Shown here: piece after piece, positions 8,789 through 18,596 of the stretch
How the letters are laid out: every line of letters begins with the position of its first letter
Numbering within the stretch: the first letter of the stretch is position 1
Source: Chondromyces crocatus
GTDB lineage: Bacteria; Myxococcota_A; Polyangia; Polyangiales; Polyangiaceae
Length of the DNA: 64,000 bases
Direction: 5' to 3'
NCBI RefSeq assembly: GCF_001189295.1
Contig: NZ_CP012159.1
Coordinates: 558,001-622,000, forward strand
Made by a program: the position numbers and the translations under genes
Notes under the pieces: generated by a model
What the model was told of the DNA's origin: nothing
Databases searched by the model: none
Seen by the model: only the letters and a program-made list of their open reading frames with translations

Positions 8789-9748
8789 TCAGTGACCGCC
8801 CTGCGCCGCAAGCCAGCGCTCGGCATCGAGCGCCGCCATGCAGCCAGATCCAGCGGCCGTCACCGCTTGCCGGTAGGTCCAGTCCTGCACATCGCCGGCG
8901 GCGAAGACGCCAGGGACGCTGGTGCGCGTCGAGCCTGGCTCCGTCTTGATGTACCCGTTGGGATGCACGTCGAGCTGTCCCACGAACAGCTCCGTCATCG
9001 GCGTATGTCCGATTGCCACGAACATCGCCGCGACAGGGAGATCACGCTTCTCGCCTGACTTCAGATCTTTCACGCGCAGGCCGGTGACGGAGTCTTCCTC
9101 GACCCCCAGTACCTCGTCCACCGCGCTGCTGTAGAGGATGTTGATCTTCTTGTTCGCGACGACGCGCGCCACCATGGCCTTCGAAGCGCGGAACTCATCG
9201 CGCCGGTGGATCAGCGTCACCGACGAGCAGAGACCTGACAGGTACGCAGCTTCCTCCATCGCGGTGTCCCCACCACCGACGACGGCGACGTCCTTGTTGC
9301 GGAACAACGCGCCATCGCACACGGCGCAGGCGCTGACGCCTTTGTTCTTCAGGGCATCCTCGCTGGGCAGGCCGAGGTAGTTCGCCCGAGCGCCCGTCGC
9401 GATGACCACCGTCTTTGCCAGGTGGAGCTTGTCGTCTTCCCAGACCTTGAACGGGTAGGCGGACAGATCGACCTTGGTCACATCCGCGGTGATGATGTCG
9501 GTCCCCTGATGCACCGCTTGCTCACGAAAGCGGGTCATGAGTTCCTGCCCGGTCACCTTCTCGGGGAAGCCCGGGTAATTCTCGACATCCGACGTGAACA
9601 TGAGCTGGCCGCCAGGGATGAGTCCACCAGCGTTGAACCCCTCGAGGCAGAGGGGTTTCAGATTTGCACGCGCCGCATAGATGCAGGCGGTCAACCCAGC
9701 AGGGCCGGAGCCGATGATGATGATGTTTCTGACGTCGGAATCACTCAT
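8789..9748 (-). CDS. trxB: Thioredoxin-disulfide reductase
   Basis: 319-residue FAD/NADPH flavoenzyme that reduces thioredoxin in the cytoplasm. It opens with the FAD-binding IIGSGPAGLTACIYAAR, has the redox-active CAVC motif at Cys141 and Cys144 (SACAVCDGALF), the NADPH-binding VAVVGGGDTAMEEAAYL, and the C-terminal FAD motif GVFAAGDVQD. The length is typical. It leads a minus-strand operon with the uracil-DNA glycosylase and DUF2085 genes. A promoter lies immediately upstream. Confidence 0.95.
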   Translation of the reverse strand: MSDSDVRNIIIIGSGPAGLTACIYAARANLKPLCLEGFNAGGLIPGGQLMFTSDVENYPGFPEKVTGQELMTRFREQAVHQGTDIITADVTKVDLSAYPFKVWEDDKLHLAKTVVIATGARANYLGLPSEDALKNKGVSACAVCDGALFRNKDVAVVGGGDTAMEEAAYLSGLCSSVTLIHRRDEFRASKAMVARVVANKKINILYSSAVDEVLGVEEDSVTGLRVKDLKSGEKRDLPVAAMFVAIGHTPMTELFVGQLDVHPNGYIKTEPGSTRTSVPGVFAAGDVQDWTYRQAVTAAGSGCMAALDAERWLAAQGGH

Positions 9749-9759
9749 GGTGACCCGAA

Positions 9760-9788
9760 TTTATAGGCCCGCGGGCCCCGCACGTCGA
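9760..9788 (-). promoter_or_regulatory. Putative trxB promoter with palindromic spacer
   Basis: On the minus strand, TCGACG (9783-9788) and TATAAA (9760-9765) are separated by 17 bases, matching four and five of the six consensus positions. The spacer contains the perfect 12-bp palindrome GGCCCGCGGGCC (9766-9777). The predicted start falls only about five to eight bases before the trxB ATG (9748), so the mRNA would be nearly leaderless. Confidence 0.45.
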
Positions 9789-9925
9789 CCATTCGCTGAT
9801 CCCTGTTCACGAAAGCGGAACGGTTGCTGCACGAAGGAGAGCTGCCGTCCGGGTGCGTCGAAGAAATCTGACGAGCGTCGACCCTCTATGCACCGAGACG
9901 AGGTGAAGCGGAGCGGCGACCACCT

Positions 9926-10597
9926 CTATTTTCGACCCCCCATGGCCGAGCACTCGTGCACGGGTCCCTTGGTGGCCGTTCGTACGCAGTCGCTGTAGGC
10001 AGCGATGCCTTCCTTCCACTTCCCGGAGTCCTGCAGCGCAGAGCCCAGGTAAAGATAGGAGAGCGCATCGGTCGGGTCGGCGGCAATGGCCGCTCGAGAG
10101 ACCTCGATGGCGTCCGCGTTCCTGCCCCGATTCAGCAGGCTGAGCGCCTCCTTCTGCAGCTTCTTCGCATCCTCGGGTGCCGCTGCCGCCAGAGCGGTGG
10201 ACGCTTCACCTTTCGAATCCGCCGTCGACGCCGGCTCCGCAGAGGGTGTGGGCGCCTCGGTTACCGGTGACGGCACCGGAGGATTGATCAGCGCAGCAGG
10301 GACGCTGCTCGACGCAGCAGGCGCGCGCACCTCCGCTGGCGGCGCCTCGTCGGCAGCCACGGGTGCGCGTTCGGCGTCCGGACTCTTGTCAGGGGCCCCA
10401 GTCCGAAGCAGCTCTTTCGTCACCGCTACAAAAGCAAGGACACTCGCAGCTCCGACGAAGAGCGCAACGATCCCCCGGAGGACCGCCCGGCGGTGCTGGA
10501 TCTCAGGCGAAGGGGGCTCCGGTCCGCCATCATGTGACGGCAGCCCCTCACCCATCGACGAGTTCGAATCAACATCGGGGCCGGCTATCGGAGACAC
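9926..10597 (-). CDS. Membrane-anchored TPR protein
   Basis: 223 residues. A cytoplasmic Pro-rich N-terminus leads to one transmembrane helix (about residues 39-60, VLRGIVALFVGAASVLAFVAV), a Pro/Ala/Ser-rich linker, and a C-terminal region (about 145-215) with two or so tetratricopeptide repeats (LLNRGRNADAIEVSRAAIAADPTDALSYLYLGSALQDSGKWKEGI is split across them). TPRs mediate protein-protein contacts; the partner is not evident. The start is a GTG with GAGG just upstream; an ATG 14 codons in is possible. It follows the lipoprotein gene by about 106 bases on the same strand. Confidence 0.65.
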   Translation of the reverse strand: MSPIAGPDVDSNSSMGEGLPSHDGGPEPPSPEIQHRRAVLRGIVALFVGAASVLAFVAVTKELLRTGAPDKSPDAERAPVAADEAPPAEVRAPAASSSVPAALINPPVPSPVTEAPTPSAEPASTADSKGEASTALAAAAPEDAKKLQKEALSLLNRGRNADAIEVSRAAIAADPTDALSYLYLGSALQDSGKWKEGIAAYSDCVRTATKGPVHECSAMGGRK

Positions 10598-10703
10598 AGG
10601 TCCTCATGCGTCGGTGAACGGAAGTGGCGCTTGGGAACAGTCTACGTCTGTTGCGCCGCCGTGGTTCGTGCTCCCCACGTCGGTGGCGCCATCAAACCGC
10701 TCC

Positions 10704-11468
10704 TCAGCTTCCAGAGCCTATTTTCACGGGGCGACCGGCGACGGGCGCGGTCCGCAGCAACACCAGCGACTCGATCTTCTTCTTCTTGTCGGATTGAACG
10801 ACCGTACCCGCGAGGTTATGGGTCATCTCCCATACGATGGGTTCGTCGCCCGAGAAGAACGCCACATTCCCATTACAGCCAGCGATCTCTCGCTCCAGTG
10901 TCTCTCCCGTGTGAGAAAGATCCGGCCCTGCCAGGCCCTTGCGCTGCCGCTTGCCCAGACCTCCTTTGAAAGGCCAGACCGCCGTCGAGAGGTCCTCCAG
11001 CACCATGGTGGCGACAGCGCAAGTCGTCGGCGCACTCACGCGAGATTCAGGGGTCACTTCGATCTCTTTTGGAAGGTCGTCCCGGCCATCGGTCTTGATG
11101 AGGACCTTTGGCGCGCCCGCGACCCCGAGCTCATAGACGACCGCCGCCACGGCGGGCGTACGCGCTTTCCGGTCAGCGAGAAGCGTCACTGGTTTGCCCT
11201 CGATCGGCAGCTCCTTGACCACCTTTGCCAGCTTCTCGGCCCCGTCTTGCTGCTTCAGATCGACCCGCCGGCCACCCAGGTAGGGTCCCAGCTCATCGAC
11301 GAGAAGCTCCGGCATCCCCTTCGGCTTGACGGGGGGTGGCGCCGCGACGGCCTGCGTAGCCGGTGTGGACGCGGTCGCGCCCACCGACGAGGGCTCCGAT
11401 TTGTCGCATGCGGACAGGAGAACCACCGGAAGCGCGCACGCGCTCCATTTCCAGAGAGCTGACATCAC
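10704..11468 (-). CDS. Lipoprotein of unknown function
   Basis: 254 residues with a lipoprotein signal: WKWSACALPVVLLSAC, lipidated Cys at about residue 21. A Ser/Thr/Ala-rich tether of about 25 residues follows. The rest is a mixed alpha/beta domain with no family I recognise (contains ELPIEGKPVTLLADRKARTP and CNGNVAFFSGDEPIVWEMTH). A surface- or periplasm-facing envelope role is all that can be inferred. It lies upstream of the TPR protein gene and may share its transcript. Confidence 0.6.
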   Translation of the reverse strand: MMSALWKWSACALPVVLLSACDKSEPSSVGATASTPATQAVAAPPPVKPKGMPELLVDELGPYLGGRRVDLKQQDGAEKLAKVVKELPIEGKPVTLLADRKARTPAVAAVVYELGVAGAPKVLIKTDGRDDLPKEIEVTPESRVSAPTTCAVATMVLEDLSTAVWPFKGGLGKRQRKGLAGPDLSHTGETLEREIAGCNGNVAFFSGDEPIVWEMTHNLAGTVVQSDKKKKIESLVLLRTAPVAGRPVKIGSGS

Positions 11469-11871
11469 GCGCGCAGTCTACCTGAACCCCAGCCGTGATG
11501 GGCAACCTCGGCGGTGCCGCCGTGACGCTCGCGTCACGGCGCAGGATCGCCTCACTCTGCAGCCATCTGGATGCGAGGCTCACGCCACCTGCAATGCCGA
11601 GCTTGCGCTCACACGTCACGAATCTCAGCGGCATGATCGTTCTGTACGCGAGGCGCATCCATCAAGGCGTCTCAGCTCGAGCCAACCATGAGTGTTCTTC
11701 TCCTGCTGCGACGGCCGCGGCCCATACGTCCATCCAGTCAACCCGCTGCTGCGAACGCCACGAGACCACAATGCCCTCGAAAGGGCATGAGGTCGCAGGA
11801 ATGGCAGGCCCCCATTCGACGGCGCATGAAGACCTTGTGCCCCCACCCGGGAGGTGCTCTCTATCTGAGCA
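11469..11871. other. Intergenic region, nothing recognised
   Basis: About 400 bases between the divergent lipoprotein and kinase genes. Several short frames cross it on both strands, but none has a convincing start or product. Promoters for both flanking genes should lie here; I cannot pick out convincing hexamers. Confidence 0.4.
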
Positions 11872-14800
11872 ATGCCTCCTCGGAGCGTATACCCGAGCCA
11901 CGAATTCCCTGGCACGGGACGTTTCCAGGTGGTGCGCCGTATCGGTGCAGGCGGTCTCGGCGTCGTCTACGAGGTACTGGATCGAGAGCACCAGCGACGC
12001 CTCGCCTTGAAGACGCTACGTCGACTCGACGCGCAGGCGAGGATACGACTCAAGCACGAGTTCCGAGCGCTCCAGGACATTCACCATCCGAACCTCGTCG
12101 GGCTCGGTGAGCTACACGAGGACGAAGGGCAGCTCTTCTTCACGATGGAGCTGGTGCGTGGCGTGGATTTCCTGGTGTACGTCCAGGACCACGAGGATGG
12201 CGGAACGCCCGAAGAGGCCGAGCGCCAGCGGGATCAGGACTCGCCGCCCCTGTCGTCCGCGCCTCGGAGCGAGCAAGGCGGGAACCTCGGCCCCGCGTCC
12301 GTCGCGCCCAACTCGCAATGGCGCAACCGACGCAAGCTGCGCCTCCATGAAGGACGCCTGCGAGAGGCACTCAAGCAGCTGGTCGAAGCCGTCGCAGCGC
12401 TCCATGCGGCGGGCAAGGTGCACCGCGACATCAAGCCTTCCAACATCCTCGTCACGGCTGAAGGTCGCGTCGTTCTGCTCGACTTCGGGATGATCGCCGA
12501 CGCCGAGGGCCTGGCCATGGATGCCTCCATCGTCGGCACCGAGCACTACATGGCCCCCGAGCAAGCCGCCGGATTGCCGGCTGGACCGGAGGCGGACTGG
12601 TACAGCGTCGGGGTCGTGGTCTATCGAGCCCTCACCGGGGAGTACCCGTTCCAGGTCGCCCCCTTCATGGTCGTGGATCTCAAGCAGCGCGTCGAGCCAG
12701 AGCCGCCATCCAGCCTGGCGGACGGACTGCCCCAGGATCTCGTGAGCCTGTGCATGGGGCTCTTGCGTCTGGATCCATCAGCACGTCCGAGCGCCGGGGA
12801 GGTGCTCTCGCGCCTCGGGGTCAGCCAAGCGCGGAGCGAGACCATCATCCCCTCTCGACGCGGGGGCGTCTTCGTGGGCCGCGCCGAGGAGCTGGACATC
12901 CTCACCGAAGCGCTCGCCGAAACGGGGCGAGGACGATCCCTCGCCGTGCTGATCGAGGGCGAGTCCGGCATCGGAAAGACCTCCCTGATGCGCAGGTTCC
13001 TCGAGCGCATCACCGGCGGAGCCGATGTGCTCGCGGGGCGCTGCTACGAGCGCGACGCCGTACCGTACAAAGCGATCGACGAGGTCATCGACGCCTTGAG
13101 CCGCACGCTCGCGAAGCTCGGACGACAGGATGTCGAAGCGCTCCTCCCCGTCCGTGCGGACCTGCTCGGCACCCTTTTTCCGGTGCTCGGACCTGCCCTG
13201 CAGCTTCCGGAAGAACCCACGGCTTCGGAATGGCCCCTCGACCCGGACGAGCGACGGCTCGAGACGTTCTCTGCGCTCCGGGAGCTCCTGTGCCGGCTCC
13301 GTCAACGCGGCCGCATCGTGATCGCCGTCGACGACCTCCAGTGGGCCGACGAAGACGGCCTCGAGCTGCTCGCCCATCTCCTGCGTCCACCTGGTGAGCC
13401 TGCCTTGCTCTTCGTGGCCACACTTCGCACCGGGACCGGCGCTCCATCGGCCGAACTCCTGGAGCGGCTCGCCCTCCCCAGAGAGGCCGTCTGGTCCATC
13501 GAACTCGGTCGCCTCCCGCGCGCAGAGTCGCGCGAGATGCTCCACCAGCTCATGGCAGGTGTCGTTTTTGGTGAGGAGTCCGCCCTCGAGAGTACCCTCC
13601 AGGAAGCCGACGGGCACCCGCTCTTCCTCGACATCCTCGCCCGTGAGCGACTGACACGCGGCGAGCAAGGCGGAGAGACTCGGCTTCGCGACCTCCTCCG
13701 AGAGCGCATCGAGGTCCTCGAACAGGGCGCTCGTGACCTGCTCGAGCTGCTCGCCGTCGTGGGAAAGCCCGTCCTGTTCGACGTCGCGCGACGCGCCACT
13801 CGAACAGACGGCCCACAGTTCGCTCGTCGCTTCGCGGCCCTGCGCGCCGCGAGCCTGGTCCGCTCGCGAGGTGCGACCGAGAGCCAGCATCTCGAACTCT
13901 ATCACGAGCGGATCCGTGACGTTGCCCTGCGCGGCATCTCCGCGCAACGAAGACGCGAGTGGCATGGCCGCGTGGCGGTCGTCCTCGAAGACGAGGACAC
14001 CAGCGTCGCGCCGGCATCCCTCGCGGCGCACTGGTGGGAAGCCGGCGATCTCGAAAAGGCTTTCCGCTACACCGTACACGCTGCGAAACACGCTGCCAGC
14101 GGAGGCGCCTTGAGAGACGCCGTCGCCCTGTACCGAAATGCCATCACGCTCCTGCAAAGCCTCCCCCCTCCTCCTGGAGAGGAGCGGCAGGCTGGAGAGG
14201 AGCGGCAGGCGCGCGAGCGTGCATCATCCCTGCAAGTCCAGCTCGGGGACGCGCTGAGCCGCCTCGGTCAGCCTGCTGCGGCGGCAGCGGCCTACCACCT
14301 CGCGCTCGAGGATGCGCTCGTGCCGGAGGCCCTCAGCATCCGACATCGGCTGCTCGAGGCCCATTTCCATGCAGGGCAGGTACACGAGGGGCTCACTGCA
14401 GCCCGCCCTCTGCTCACAGCACTCGGGCTGGCCTTGCGCGACACGAGCCAGGACGACAGCGAGCTGCGCCAGCTGCGGCTCGCGCGAACTGCGCTTCAGA
14501 GCCTCCCAGTTCACGAGCGCGCCCTTGCGGACGTCTCACCCGACGCCCTCCGCCGCCTCGACGTCACCTGGACGATGGCGCTGGGGCTCATCTTCGGCGA
14601 CCCCCGGCTCTCCGCCGTGTTCCGGTCGCGCAACTTCATCGAGACGCATGACGCCGGTGACCTGGCGCGTATCGTGCGCGCACGGGCGCTCGACGCCGTC
14701 TGCGTCGCCGCAGGAGGCGCCCTCGAGCCGGAGCGCATGCAGGAGCTTCGAGAGCTCACGAGCCGTACCGCACCTCGGTCCGACGGCTCCCCCATGGAGG

Positions 14801-15684
14801 GCCTCGTCCTGCTGGCCGAGGGCATCTCGGCTGGCCTGCAAGGGCAATGGAAAGCGAGCACCACCGCGCTGGACGAGGCCGATCAGTACTTCGCCGAGCG
14901 CACCCCCGGGGCGACACAAGAGCGAGACCTCGCCCGCTGCTTCTCGGTCTGGTCCCTGTGGTTCCTTGGCGATCTCAGCGAATTTTCACGCCGGATCCTC
15001 GCCCACCTGCGAGACGCCGAGGAGCGTGAAGACCACCACCTCGCAGCGCACCTGCGCACCTCGCAGGCCAACGCCATCTGGCTCTTGCGTGGTGAGCCCG
15101 ACGCCGCCCAGCGTGAGGTCGCGTCCGCCGTGGAGACCTCGACGCAGGCCGGGATCCACCTCCACGAGTACTTCACCCTCCTCGCCCAGACGCACATTCA
15201 CCTGTACCGAGGCGAGGGCCGTCGCGCGCACCAGCTCCTCGAAGAGCGCTGGCCTCAGCTCGAACGCTCCGGGAGTCTGCGCGTCCAGTTCGTTCGTATC
15301 TACCTCACCTACCTGCGCGGAACCGCCTTGCTGTCCGCGGCTGACCGTTCGACCACGACCGATTCACGGCTCGCAGGCGTCCTGTTCGCTGCCGCTCGCA
15401 TCGACGAAGAAGGCGTTTCCTGGGCGTCTCCACTCGCTTCGTTGCTCCGCGCCAGCGCCGCGGCCCATCAGGGGGATCTCGCGGTCGCAACCGAGCTCCT
15501 CGACCGCGCTGCTGCGGCCTTCGACCGCGCCGAGATGGCCCTCTACGCGGCGGCTACGCGGCGCCGTCGGGGTGCACTGTCCGACGCCGGCCTCGTCGTG
15601 AGAAGCGATCTCTGGATGCGGCAGCAAGGCGTCGCCGATCCTGCTCGATTGGCCCAGATGCTCGTCCCAGGCCCACCGACCTGA
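11872..15684 (+). CDS. Ser/Thr protein kinase fused to AAA-like ATPase and helical repeats
   Basis: 1270 residues in three parts. Residues about 17-320 are a eukaryotic-like Ser/Thr kinase: glycine loop IGAGGLGVVYEV, catalytic Lys about 47, HRDIKPSN about 184-191 (catalytic Asp186), DFG at 204-206, APEQA. Residues about 335-700 are a signal-transduction ATPase resembling the AAA_16/MalT-type module: FVGRAEELDIL, Walker A GESGIGKTS (363-371), Walker B IVIAVDDLQWAD (about 482-493). The remainder is TPR/helical-repeat-like. The Ser/Thr-kinase - ATPase - repeat layout is abundant in myxobacteria and is thought to integrate signals by phosphorylation; its targets are unknown. The kinase insert between about 105 and 155 is low-complexity. 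All kinase catalytic residues appear intact. Confidence 0.9.
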   Translation: MPPRSVYPSHEFPGTGRFQVVRRIGAGGLGVVYEVLDREHQRRLALKTLRRLDAQARIRLKHEFRALQDIHHPNLVGLGELHEDEGQLFFTMELVRGVDFLVYVQDHEDGGTPEEAERQRDQDSPPLSSAPRSEQGGNLGPASVAPNSQWRNRRKLRLHEGRLREALKQLVEAVAALHAAGKVHRDIKPSNILVTAEGRVVLLDFGMIADAEGLAMDASIVGTEHYMAPEQAAGLPAGPEADWYSVGVVVYRALTGEYPFQVAPFMVVDLKQRVEPEPPSSLADGLPQDLVSLCMGLLRLDPSARPSAGEVLSRLGVSQARSETIIPSRRGGVFVGRAEELDILTEALAETGRGRSLAVLIEGESGIGKTSLMRRFLERITGGADVLAGRCYERDAVPYKAIDEVIDALSRTLAKLGRQDVEALLPVRADLLGTLFPVLGPALQLPEEPTASEWPLDPDERRLETFSALRELLCRLRQRGRIVIAVDDLQWADEDGLELLAHLLRPPGEPALLFVATLRTGTGAPSAELLERLALPREAVWSIELGRLPRAESREMLHQLMAGVVFGEESALESTLQEADGHPLFLDILARERLTRGEQGGETRLRDLLRERIEVLEQGARDLLELLAVVGKPVLFDVARRATRTDGPQFARRFAALRAASLVRSRGATESQHLELYHERIRDVALRGISAQRRREWHGRVAVVLEDEDTSVAPASLAAHWWEAGDLEKAFRYTVHAAKHAASGGALRDAVALYRNAITLLQSLPPPPGEERQAGEERQARERASSLQVQLGDALSRLGQPAAAAAAYHLALEDALVPEALSIRHRLLEAHFHAGQVHEGLTAARPLLTALGLALRDTSQDDSELRQLRLARTALQSLPVHERALADVSPDALRRLDVTWTMALGLIFGDPRLSAVFRSRNFIETHDAGDLARIVRARALDAVCVAAGGALEPERMQELRELTSRTAPRSDGSPMEGLVLLAEGISAGLQGQWKASTTALDEADQYFAERTPGATQERDLARCFSVWSLWFLGDLSEFSRRILAHLRDAEEREDHHLAAHLRTSQANAIWLLRGEPDAAQREVASAVETSTQAGIHLHEYFTLLAQTHIHLYRGEGRRAHQLLEERWPQLERSGSLRVQFVRIYLTYLRGTALLSAADRSTTTDSRLAGVLFAAARIDEEGVSWASPLASLLRASAAAHQGDLAVATELLDRAAAAFDRAEMALYAAATRRRRGALSDAGLVVRSDLWMRQQGVADPARLAQMLVPGPPT

Positions 15685-15978
15685 CCCCAAGATCGCCCTC
15701 ACGGCCGACCGAGCTGGTTGGAAGAGCTACGAACTACGCCCTGTACGAGGTCATCTCGTCTGCGCCAAGGAGACGAAACGACGGCTCGGGGGGACCGATG
15801 GAAGCCTCCCTGGCCCCTGCTGGAGCGGTATCCTGGAGGCCCTTCGAGATCTCCCATCGCCGATCTGTAGCGACGTGTCGCGCGCCTGCCCGGCGCATGC
15901 TCCAGCGCACTGGAGCGCATTGGCGGGCGAGCAGCGTTCTCTGACGGACTTGGTGGGGGCTGGTGCGGAACGCTCGGC

Positions 15979-17610
15979 TCAGCCCGGCGCCACGGGGGCC
16001 AGCTTGAGCCCGCGGACCTCGACCTGAATGTTTCGCAACCCGGCAGACGACTGGAAATCCCGGATGGCATCGGCGACGTCGTGGTCGACGAACGGAGCGG
16101 CCTCCGCATCGAGGATCACGTGCGTATCGCGAGGCAGCTCCTCGAACAGCGAGACGAGCTTGCCGCGGCTGAAGAAGAAGGCCTCCTTGTTCAGCCGGAT
16201 GGTGACCAGCTGGCCCTCACGGCTCACCTCGTACACACGCGACATCGACTCGCGCAGCACGAACGCCAACCCCACCGCCAGACCGATGGCCACCCCCTTC
16301 AACAGGTCGGTGAGCACGATGGCCAGCACCGTCACCATGAAGGGCGTGAACTGGCTCCACCCGAGCCGGTACATGTCCGAGAACAGCTTGGGCTTTGCGA
16401 GCTTGTAGCCCGTAGTCAGCAGGATGGCGGCCAGGCAGGCGAGCGGGATCCTGGTGAGCAGGGGCGCCATGAAGAGCACCGCGAGCATCAGGAACAGCCC
16501 GTGGAAGAGCGCCACCGCTTTGGTGCGCCCGCCAGCGTTCACCCCTGCGCTGCTGCGCACCACCACCGAGGTGATCGGCAGCCCCCCGAGGAGCCCCGAG
16601 GTCAAGTTGCCCATCCCTTGCGCCAGCATCTCCCGGTTGGGGGGAGACTTGCGACGCCAGGGATCGATCCGGTCGACGGCCTCGAGATTGAGCAGCGTCT
16701 CCAGGCTCGCGACCACGGCGAGCGTCACGGCGAGCGTCCACACGTCAGCGCGCGTGATCGCGGACCAGTCCGGCAGGTGCAATGCTCCGAGCAAGCCGCC
16801 CGCGCCATCGGTGGAAGGCAACCGCACCAAATGTTCGGACTGCAGCGCGACGGTCTGGTAGTTCCGCTGGAACAGCTCATTGGCCAGCGTCCCACCCAGC
16901 ACGGCGACCAGCGGCCCCGGGAGCCAGGTGAGCTTCTTCAGCGCCGGGACCTTGTCCCAGAAGACGAGCAGCGCGACGCACCCGACGCTGATGATCGCCG
17001 CCCCCGGCTGGATGACCTCCAGCGCGCGCGCGATGAGCGAGAAAGTATTTTCTTTGCCCACCTGGAAGCTCATCGCGCCGAACTCTTCTACATCGAGCCC
17101 GATCGCATGCGGGAGCTGCTTCAGAATGAGCAGCACCCCGATGGCCGTCAGCATCCCCTTGATCACCGACGAGGGGAAATAGTGGGCGATTCCTCCAGCG
17201 CGCAGCACCCCCAGCACCAGCTGCATGACCCCCGCAATCACCACGGCGAGGGCAAAGACGCTGAATGAGCCGAGGGCGCTGATGCCCGTGAAGACGATCG
17301 CCGCCAGCCCAGCGGCCGGGCCGCTCACGCTCAGAGGAGCTCGGCTGATGAGCGGGATCACGAGACCGCCCACGATGCCCGCGATCAGACCGGAAAACAG
17401 TGGCGCTCCCGAGGCAAGCGCGATCCCTAGACAGAGGGGGAGGGCCACCAGGAAAACGACCAACCCGGCAGGGAGATCCGTCTTCAGCACGTCGAGTGGA
17501 CTGACCTTGCTGGATTGTGCGGTCACGTCGGGCTGCGAGCGCTGCTCCCCGTCCGACCCGCGGTCCAGGACATCGAGCTTGTCCGCCATCTCGGTTGTTT
17601 GAGGCATCAT
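15979..17610 (-). CDS. SulP-family anion transporter with STAS domain
   Basis: 543 residues. Ten or more hydrophobic segments begin with LPAGLVVFLVALPLCLGIALASGAPLFSGLIAG, the SulP signature region, followed by SGPAAGLAAIVF. A C-terminal STAS domain (about 445-540) reads VTIRLNKEAFFFSRGKLVSLFEELP...VILDAEAAPFVDHDVADAI. SulP proteins move sulfate, bicarbonate or other anions with sodium or protons. Because a beta-carbonic anhydrase lies 54 bases upstream on the same strand, bicarbonate (BicA-like) is the likeliest substrate, but the sequence alone does not prove it. Several Met codons near the N-terminus leave the start uncertain by a few residues. Confidence 0.88.
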   Translation of the reverse strand: MMPQTTEMADKLDVLDRGSDGEQRSQPDVTAQSSKVSPLDVLKTDLPAGLVVFLVALPLCLGIALASGAPLFSGLIAGIVGGLVIPLISRAPLSVSGPAAGLAAIVFTGISALGSFSVFALAVVIAGVMQLVLGVLRAGGIAHYFPSSVIKGMLTAIGVLLILKQLPHAIGLDVEEFGAMSFQVGKENTFSLIARALEVIQPGAAIISVGCVALLVFWDKVPALKKLTWLPGPLVAVLGGTLANELFQRNYQTVALQSEHLVRLPSTDGAGGLLGALHLPDWSAITRADVWTLAVTLAVVASLETLLNLEAVDRIDPWRRKSPPNREMLAQGMGNLTSGLLGGLPITSVVVRSSAGVNAGGRTKAVALFHGLFLMLAVLFMAPLLTRIPLACLAAILLTTGYKLAKPKLFSDMYRLGWSQFTPFMVTVLAIVLTDLLKGVAIGLAVGLAFVLRESMSRVYEVSREGQLVTIRLNKEAFFFSRGKLVSLFEELPRDTHVILDAEAAPFVDHDVADAIRDFQSSAGLRNIQVEVRGLKLAPVAPG

Positions 17611-17664
17611 GGGAGGTGATGGGCTGCAGAGACCAGTTCAGGTCACTTGGAACGGTCAGGGAGG

Positions 17665-18336
17665 CTAGATCGACGCTCGCTCGCGGAACTTCGCGGGCAC
17701 AGGGGCGATGCCGGACGGGTCCGAGATGAGCTCGAACTGATTGCGCTCGGGCTCGTACTGAAAGACCTCGCCCGTCTCGATTTTATAAACCCAACCGTAG
17801 ATCCGCAGCTCACCCTTCTCGAGACGATCTTTCACCGTCGGGTGCGTCTGCAGGTTCTCGATCTGGGTGAGGACATTCTCCTCGGCCATCACGGTCACCT
17901 TCGCGTCCCCCTCCAGGTTGCGATAGTTCTCCGCGACGAACTGGCGCGCCGACTCCGCGTGGTTCAGCCAGCGCTTCAGCATTGGCGTCCCTTCCAGCTT
18001 GCTCGGCTCGACCAGACCCCGCATGGCGCCGCAGAGCGTGTGGCCACAGACCACGACGTGCTGAACGCCCAGGCCGGCCACGGCAAACTCGATGGTGCCC
18101 GCCTCACTCGAACCCGCAGCGTCTTCATAACGAGGGACGATGTTGCCGGCGTTCCGCATGATGAACAGGTCTCCCGGCCCCGTCTGGGTCAGGAGATTCG
18201 GGTTGATCCGGCTATCCGAGCACGTGATGAACAACGCTTCGGGGTTCTGTCCTTTGCAAAGGGTCCGGAAAAGATCCTTGTGGGACTGGAAGTAACCCGA
18301 CTGGAACTTGTGAAGTCCGTCGACCAGCTTTTGCAT
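17665..18336 (-). CDS. Beta-class carbonic anhydrase
   Basis: 223 residues. Interconverts CO2 and bicarbonate in the cytoplasm with a zinc ion. Zinc and catalytic residues are visible: Cys39, Asp41 and Arg43 in FITCSDSR, then His99 and Cys102 in CGHTLCGAM. The length is standard. AGGAGG lies ten bases before the ATG. It is the first gene of a two-gene unit with the SulP transporter, so together they probably hydrate CO2 and exchange or accumulate bicarbonate. Confidence 0.93.
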   Translation of the reverse strand: MQKLVDGLHKFQSGYFQSHKDLFRTLCKGQNPEALFITCSDSRINPNLLTQTGPGDLFIMRNAGNIVPRYEDAAGSSEAGTIEFAVAGLGVQHVVVCGHTLCGAMRGLVEPSKLEGTPMLKRWLNHAESARQFVAENYRNLEGDAKVTVMAEENVLTQIENLQTHPTVKDRLEKGELRIYGWVYKIETGEVFQYEPERNQFELISDPSGIAPVPAKFRERASI

Positions 18337-18596
18337 GAACTCTGTGCCTCCTAGACGTTGCGCTGCCGAGAGACGAAGAGATCTCCGTCAGGGCGAGCGG
18401 CACGTTGTCTATGCACAGGCCGCGCCGACGAAGCCCCCATGAGGATTCTCGGCATACACCGCTGACTGCAGTGGGGCGAATTGTCCCTCGACCGATGGGG
18501 TGCGGCGGAAAGCCCCGATCTGCGTTCCGAGAGGCCGATGTCAACAACGACATGGAGGCGGGCGTGAGGAATGACGGCCGCCCCAGATCGGTGGCG

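Noticed and set aside
11872-15684. Large minus-strand and plus-strand frames inside the kinase gene
   Set aside because: They carry no domains and disappear when the kinase, ATPase and repeat motifs are placed on the plus strand.
16081-17268. Plus-strand 395-codon frame opposite the SulP gene
   Set aside because: It is Arg/His/Gln-rich, typical of GC-skewed antisense translation, and the minus strand encodes a clear transporter.
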